From assembly GCF_032854445.1 (NCBI RefSeq), contig NC_088295.1, forward strand, positions 50,889,385 to 50,953,384: DNA of 64,000 nucleotides, written 5' to 3'. The stretch comes from Liolophura sinensis. Lineage: Eukaryota; Mollusca; Polyplacophora; Chitonida; Chitonidae. The notes beneath the pieces were generated by a model. That model had not been told where the DNA came from. It did not search any database and worked only from the letters and a program-made list of their open reading frames with translations. Positions 57,180 through 64,000 of this stretch are shown piece by piece (positions within the stretch are counted from its first letter, which is position 1; every line of letters starts with the position of its first letter). The position numbers and the translations under genes were made by a program.

Positions 57180-57370
57180 ACGAGGCGTTTAGAGTGCCAG
57201 CGCAGTGCAATGACTCAGGAGTCTCCCATCAATGCGGTCGCCGTTAAATCGAGTCCAGCTCATGCTGCCTTCCTCTCCGGCCGTACGTGGGAAGGTCTGA
57301 CAGCAACCTAAGGATGGTCGTTGGTTTCCCCCACGGCGTAAAATACTAATCAAATCAATAAATAAATATA
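57180..57370 (+). mobile_element. SINE family A with deletion near the 3' end
   Basis: Head (GGCGTTTAGAGTGCCAGCGC), GACTCAGGAGTCTCCCATCA, CCGGCCGTACGTGGGAAGGT and GGTTTCCCCCACGGCGTAAA are present. The CACCATAATG to CTTGAGTA section is lost. The tail is AATAAATAAAT. Confidence 0.85.
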
Positions 57371-57720
57371 GACGGACTCTAGGTGACAGTGCCACTCAGA
57401 CGGGTAATAGATGACACTGTCATGTAAACGGATATTAGGTGACAAAGTCATGGAATCGGAGATGAGATGACAGTTTCGTGTAGACGGTGATTAGGTGACG
57501 GTAGACGGACTGTAGATGAATGTGCCACGCGGGTGGATATTAGACAACAGTGTCATATAGACGCACATAACATAGCAGTGTCCTGTAAATAGACATTAGA
57601 TTACAATGTCTTGTAGACAGACATTAAATTAGTGTGTTCACGAACATTGGATGACAGTGTCATGTAGACAAACATTTGTGTCGTATACACAGACATTAGG
57701 TGGCACCCATAATGACCATA
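57371..57720. repeat. 28-bp minisatellite, right degenerate flank
   Basis: Diverged units (GACATTAGATTACAATGTCT, TGTAGACAGACATT and similar) fade out to about 57720. Confidence 0.7.
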
Positions 57721-57724
57721 GAGG

Positions 57725-58150
57725 GCAGCGCCATGTGCATGAGACGTTTACTAATAATATAACCATGCCGACAAAGCCTTATGCCATGCATACTAATACA
57801 TAACCATACCGACAAAGCCTTATGACAGCATACAGGTGCTTACTTGTATATAACCATACCGACAAAGCCTTGTGACAGCACGCAGGCGCTTACTAATAAT
57901 ATCACCATACCGACAAAGCATTATGACAGCATGCAGGTGCTTACTAGTATATAACCACACCGACAAAGCCTTATGACAGCATGCATATTAATATATAACC
58001 ATGCCGACAAAGCCTTATGACAGCATACAGGCGCATAAAATAATAATATAACCATGCGGACAAAGCCTTATGACATCATACAGGTGCTTACTAATAATAT
58101 AACCATGCCGACAAACCTTTATGGCAGCATGCATACTAATAATTTAACCA
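57725..58150. repeat. ~51-bp minisatellite, eight to nine copies
   Basis: The unit holds ATATAACCATACCGACAAAG, CCTTATGACAGCATACAGGT and GCTTACTAATA. Some copies lack the last part and are about 40 bp. Confidence 0.9.
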
Positions 58151-59925
58151 TACCTATACATGACGATGGTTGACGATACTGTTCCCTTGTTTGATATATG
58201 ACAATTGGTGACGATACTATTTCCTTGTCAGATACATGACGATGGTTGACGATACTGTTTCCTTTTCAGATATATACCGATGGTTAACGATAATGATCCC
58301 TTGGCATATATATAACAATGGTTGAAGATACTGTTTACTTGTGTGATATATGACGATGGATGACGATACTGTTCCTTTGACGGATATATGACGATGGTTG
58401 ACGACACTGTTTCCTTGTTTGACATATGACGATGATTGACGATACTGTGTCATTATCAGATTTATAAGGATGGTTGACGATACTATTCCTGTGTTTGATA
58501 TATGACGATTGTTGACGATACTGTTCCCTTCACAGATATGTGACGATTGTTGGCGATACTATTTCCTTGTTTGATATATAACGATGGTTGACGATACTGT
58601 TCCCTTGTCTCATATATGACGATGGTTGACGATACTGTTGCCTTGACAGATATATGACAATGTTTGGCGATACAGTTTCCTTGCCTGGTACATGACGATG
58701 GTTGACGATACTGTTGCCTTGTCTGATATATGGCTTTGGTTGACGATACTGTTTCCGTGTCAGATATATGACGATGGTTGACGATGTTGTTTCCTTGTCT
58801 GACATATGACGATGGATGACGATACTGTTTCCTTGCCAGATATATAACGATCGTTTACGATACTGTTCCCTTGACAGATATATGATGATGTTTGGCAATA
58901 CAGTTTCCTTGTTTGATATGTGACGATGGTTGACGATACTGTTTCCTTGACAGATATATGACGATGGTTGACGATACTGTTCCTTTGTCTAACATATGAT
59001 GATGATTGACGATGCTGTTTCATTATCAGATATATAACGATGGTTGACGATACTGTTTCCTTATCAGATATATGACCATAGTTGACAATACTGTTCCCTT
59101 CACAGATATATAACGATAGTTGACGATACTGTTCCCCTGTCATATATATGACGATCGTTGACGATACTGTTCCCTTCACAGATATATGTCGATGGTTGAC
59201 GATACTGTTTTCTTGTCAGATATATAACGATAGTTGACGATACTGTTCCCTTGTCATATATATGACGATTGTTGACGATACTGTTCCCTTCACAGATATA
59301 TGTCGATGGTTGACGATACTGTTCAATTGTCAGATATATAACGATAGATGACAATGATGTTCCCTTGTCATATATATGACGATGGTTGAAGATACTGTTT
59401 CCTTGCCTGATATATGACGATGGTTGACGATACTGTTCACTTGACAGATATATAACGATGGTTGACGATACTGTTTCCTTGTCAGATACATGACGATGGT
59501 TGATGATACTGTTCCTATGTTTGATATATGACCATTGTTGACGATACTGTTCCTTTCACAGATATATGACGATTGTTGGCGATACTGTTTCTTTGTTTGA
59601 TATATAACGATGTTTGACGATACTGTTTCCTTATCAGATACATGACGATGGTTGACGATACTGTTCCTGTGTTTCATATATGACGATGGTTGACGATACT
59701 GTTTCCTTGTCAAATATATGACGATGTTTGGCGATACAGTTTCCTTGCCTGATATAGGGCGATTGTTGACGATACTGTTCCTTGTCAGATATATGACGAT
59801 GGTTGGTGATACTGTCTCCTTGACAGATACATGACGATGTTTGGCGATACTGTTTCCTTGACAAATATATGACGATGATTATCGATACTGTTCCCTTGTA
59901 TGATATTTAACGATCTTGTCATGTT
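58150..59925. repeat. 38-bp minisatellite, about 46 copies
   Basis: The unit is GACGATGGTTGACGATACTG, TTCCCTTGTCAGATATAT with frequent single-base variants. On the - strand three units (114 bp) give a 38-residue periodic reading with motifs such as KQYRQPSSY and NSIVNHRHIS. These open frames follow from the repeat and not from a gene. Confidence 0.95.
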
Positions 59926-60039
59926 ACAAGCAGATCACTATTTGTGAGGGCTTTGTTGTGGCTGTTTGTGTTTGTTTAAACATTGTCTTTAACGTTATCA
60001 TTCAACTGTATCGTGTATATATGTTTACGTCACGTGTGT

Positions 60040-60204
60040 GAAAACTTGACAAAGATCGGTGGTTTATCGCGAGCATATTTTCTCCATCCATAAAGCAGAC
60101 CGCCACCGTGTGATCAAAAAATATTTTCGAGTATGGCGTTAAGCAACAATCAAATAAATAAGTATATAAATAAATAAACAAATAATGAATAAATAAAAGC
60201 GTCT
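60040..60204 (+). mobile_element. SINE family C end between two arrays
   Basis: GGTGGTTTATCGCGAGCATA, TTTTCTCCATCCATAAAGCA, ACCGCCACCGTGTGATCAAA, ATTTTCGAGTATGGCGTTAA and an AAATAAAT tail are present. Confidence 0.7.
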
Positions 60205-63200
60205 AACAACAAATTACAAAACACTAGGCAATTAGCGACAGGCCATGATAGCGTCTAGGGAAAAACTATTGTTCATAGCAGCTGGCGACTGGTTATAGTT
60301 GTGTACGTATAACGACAATCTACTGCTTCGGGCAGGTAGCTATTAAAACGATTGTGAAAGACTACTGCTCATAACAACTAAGGACAGGCTATAAAAAAGA
60401 CTGTCACAGACGATACTCTTACCTTGTCTGATATATGACGTTGGTTCAGGATACTCTTTTCTTGTCTCATATATGACGATGATTGACGATACTGTTCCCT
60501 TCACACATACATACTTCACAGTTTCCTTGTCTGGCATATGACTACTCATAACAACTAGGAACAGGCTATAAAAACGACTGTGACAGACTGCTGCTTATAG
60601 CAACTTACGACAGGCTATAAAAACGACTGTGACAGACAAATGCTCAAAGCAGCTAAGGACAGGCTATTAAAACGACTGTGACACACTGTTGCTCATAGCA
60701 ACTAAGGACAGGCCAGAAAAAACGACTGTGACAGACTACTTCTCATAACAACTTAAGGCAGGCTATTAAAACAACAGTGACAGAATATTGCTCATAACAG
60801 CTGAGGACAGGCTATAAAAACGACCGTGACAGACTACTGCTCATAACAGTTAAGGGCAATCTCTGTACACGATTGTGACTGCTCCTCATAAGGACTAAAG
60901 ACAGGCTATAAAAACGTTTGTGACAGACTACTGCTCATACCAACTAAGGACAGACTACAAAAACGACCGTGACAAACTGTAGCTTATAACAACTAAGGGC
61001 AATCTGTATAAAGGGTTGTGACATACTGCTGCTCATAAGGACTAAGGACAGGCTATAAAAACGTTTGTGACAGACTACTGCTCATAACAACTAAGAACAG
61101 GCTACAAAAACGACTGTAACAAACTGCTGCTCATAACAACCAAGGACAGGCTATGAAAACGACCCTGACGGACTACTCCTCATAACAATTAAGGGCAATC
61201 TATATACACGATTGTGACTGCTGCTCAGTACGATTAAGGACAGATTATAAAAACGACTGTGACAGACTACTGCTGATAACAACTAAGGGCAGGCTATAAA
61301 AACGACGGTGACAGACAAATGCTCAAAGCAGCTAAGGACAGCCTATAAAAACGACTGTGACACACTGTTGCTCATAGCAACTAATGGCAGGCTATAAAAA
61401 CGACTGCGACATACTACTGCTCTTAGCAACTAAGGACGGAAATAAGAACGACTGTGACAAACTGCTGTTCATAGCGACTAAGAGCAGGGTACAAAAATTA
61501 ACTATGACAGACTACTGCTCATAACAACTCTAGACAGGCTATAAAATCGACCGTGACAGACTACTGCTCATAGCAACTAAGAGCAATCTATATAAACGAT
61601 TGTGATAAACTGCTGCTCTTACCAACTAAGGACAGACTATGAAAACGATTGTGACAGACAAATGCTCAAAGCAGCGAAGGACAGGTTACAAAAACGACTG
61701 TGACACACTGCTGCTCATAGAAATTAAGGGCAGGCTATAAAAACGGCTGTGACAGACTACTGGTCATAACGACTAATAATAGGCTATAAAAACGACTGTG
61801 ACAGGTTATAAAAACGTTTGTGACAGATTACTGCTCATAATAACTAAGGGGAGGCCATGCAAACGACTGTGATAAACTACTGTTCATAACAACTAAGGGC
61901 AGGCTACAAAACGACCGTGAAAAACTAATGCTCATAACAACTAAGCACAGGCTATAAAAACGACCGTGACAAACTGCTGCACATGAAAGCTGAGGACAGG
62001 CTATTAAAACGACCGTGACAGACTACTGCTTATAACGACTAAGGACAGGGTTTTAAAACCAACTGCGAGAAAATACAGCTCATTGGGACTAAGGACAGGT
62101 TATAAAACGACTGTGACAGTCCACTGTTCAAAATGACGAAGGACAGGCTACTAAAACAACTGTGACAGACTACTGCTCAAAGCAACTAAGGAAAGGCCAT
62201 CAAACGACTGTGGCGGACAAATGATCAAAGCAACTAAGGACAGGCTATATAAATATTTGTGATAGACTACTGCTCACAACAACAAAGGTCAGCCTACAAA
62301 AACGACTGTGATAAACTTCTACTCATGACAACTGAAGACAGGCTATAAAACGACCGTGACAAACAACTGCTCATAACAACTAAGAACAGGCCATAAAAAC
62401 GACTATGACAGACTACTGCTCATAACAACTAAGGACAGGCTACAAAAACGACTGTGATAAACTTCTACTCATGACAACTGAAGACAGGCTATAAAACGAC
62501 CGTGACAAACTGCTGCTTATAACAACGAAGGACAGGCTACGAAAACGACCGTGACAAACTGCTGCTGATAACTACTAAGGACAGGCTATAAAAACGACTG
62601 TGACAAACCACTATAAACTACTGCTCATGACAACTAAGAACAGGCTATGGACACGACTGTGACAAACTGCTGCTCATAGCAACTAAGGACAGGCTGTAAG
62701 AACGACTGTGATAGGTTATGAAAACGATTGTGACAAACTACTGCTCATAACAACTAAGGACAAGCTACAAAAATGACCGTTACAAACTAACACTCATAAC
62801 AACTAAGCACAGGCTACAAAAACGACCGTGACAAACTGCTGCTCATGAAAGCTGAGCAAAGGCTATTTAAACGACGGTGACAAACTACTGCTTATAACGG
62901 CTAATGACAGGGTTTTAAACCAACTGCGAAAAAGTACAGATGATTATGGCTACGAACAGGTTATAAAACGACTGTGACAGTCCACTGTTCGAAATGACGA
63001 AGGACAGGCTACAAAAACGACTGTGACAAACTGCCGCTCATAACAACTAAGGACAGATTATAAAAACGACTAGGACAGACTACTGCTCATAACAACTAAG
63101 GACAGGCTATAAAAACGACTGTGACAGACAAATGCTCAAAGCAGCTAAGGACAGGCTACACAAACGACTGTGACACACTGCTGCTCATAGAAACTAAGGA

Positions 63201-64000
63201 CAGGCTACAAAAACGACTGTGGCAGACTACTGCTCATAACAACTACGGAGAGGCTATAAAAAACGACTGTGACAGGTTATAAAAACGTTTGTGACAGATT
63301 ACTGCTCATAATAACTAAGGGGAGGCTATGCAAACGACTGTGATAAACTACTGCTCATAACAACTAAGGGCAAGCTACAAAACGACCCTGACAAACTAAT
63401 GCTCATAACAAATAAGCAAAGGTCGTTTTTATAGGCTACAAAAACGACCGTGACAAACTGCTGCTCATGAAAGCTGAGCAAAGGCTATTTAAACGACCGT
63501 GACAGACTACCGCTTATAACGACTAAGGACAGGTTTTAAAACCAACTGCGAGAAAATACAGCTCATTGGGACTAAGGACAGGTTATAAAACGACCGTGAC
63601 AGTCTACTGTTCAAAATGACGAAGGACAGGCTACAAAAACAACTGTGACACACTGTTGCTCATAACAACTAAGGAAAGGCTATAAAACGACTGTGGCAGA
63701 CAAATGCTCATGGCAACTAAGGACAGGCTATACAAACGACTGTGACACACTGCTGCTCATAGCAACTAAGGGTAGGCTATTAAAACGACTGTCACAGACT
63801 ACTGCTCATAGCGACTAAGGAAAGGCTATGAAAGCGACTGTGACAGACTACTACTCATAACAACATAGGGCAGGCTATAAAAACAACTGTGACAGACTAC
63901 TACTCATAACAACTAAAGACAAGCTATAGAAACGACCGTGACAAACTACTGCTCATAGCAACTAAGGACATGCTTTTAAAACGACTGTGACAAACTACTG
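60205..64000. repeat. 49-bp minisatellite, about 74 copies, running off the window
   Basis: The unit is GACTGTGACAGACTACTGCT, CATAACAACTAAGGACAGGC, TATAAAAAC. Copies vary in length by 1-3 nt and in many positions. A larger block recurs: ACAGGTTATAAAAACGTTTG occurs at 61801 and 63272, and AATGCTCAAAGCAGC at 61661 and 63131, so a block of about 1.47 kb was duplicated. The array continues past 64000. Confidence 0.95.
60395..60540. repeat. Island of 38-bp units inside the 49-bp array
   Basis: CTTGTCTGATATATGACGTT, GACGATGATTGACGATACTG and TTCCCTTCACACATACATAC are three to four 38-bp-type units embedded between 49-bp units. Confidence 0.85.

Noticed and set aside
53700-64000. CRISPR array
   Set aside because: The units are contiguous tandem repeats without unique spacers, and the window is eukaryotic.

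Overview
The window is animal nuclear DNA, most likely from a marine lophotrochozoan such as a mollusc. The evidence is spliced genes with GT-AG introns, a replication-type histone 3' stem-loop, tRNA-derived SINE families with (AAAT)n tails or with tails ending in repeated CACT, and many minisatellites. The species is not identified. The SINE end motifs resemble ones I associate with mollusc genomes, which is recollection and not a search result.

Layout. Positions 1-4744 hold the 3' part of a + strand gene for a single-pass membrane protein: a CUB-like ectodomain, one transmembrane helix and a long tail with a PPxY motif. Its 5' exons lie left of the window. From 4745 to 14572 I see only 3'UTR, intergenic DNA and SINEs. 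A single-exon leucine-rich-repeat membrane protein resembling trophoblast glycoprotein lies on the - strand at 14573-15739. At 19855-20265 (-) is an intronless histone H2A.X with a C-terminal SQEY and a consensus histone stem-loop. Head-to-head with it, 326 bp away, starts a complete eight-exon DPAGT1/ALG7 gene (20592-28516, +), which encodes the first enzyme of dolichol-linked N-glycan synthesis. H2AX and DPAGT1 are also neighbours in human, so this pair looks like conserved linkage.

From 28.5 kb to the end I find no confident gene. The DNA is a mosaic of SINEs of at least four types, some with clear target-site duplications, and a succession of minisatellites: 41 bp (29.1 kb), 32 bp (38.0), about 64 bp (38.5), 37 bp (40.4), 24 bp (46.8), 28 bp (51.6-57.7), about 51 bp (57.7), 38 bp (58.2) and 49 bp (60.2 to the end). 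Several arrays have higher-order periodicity. The 24-bp array is open in three frames over 1.2 kb, but I judge it non-coding. Two short stretches at 41.8 and 42.3 kb could be exons of an unrecognised gene, with low confidence.

The genes do not form a pathway. DPAGT1 acts in the ER membrane, H2A.X in chromatin and DNA-damage signalling, and the two membrane proteins at the cell surface. The only functional coupling the sequence suggests is the shared H2A.X/DPAGT1 promoter region.
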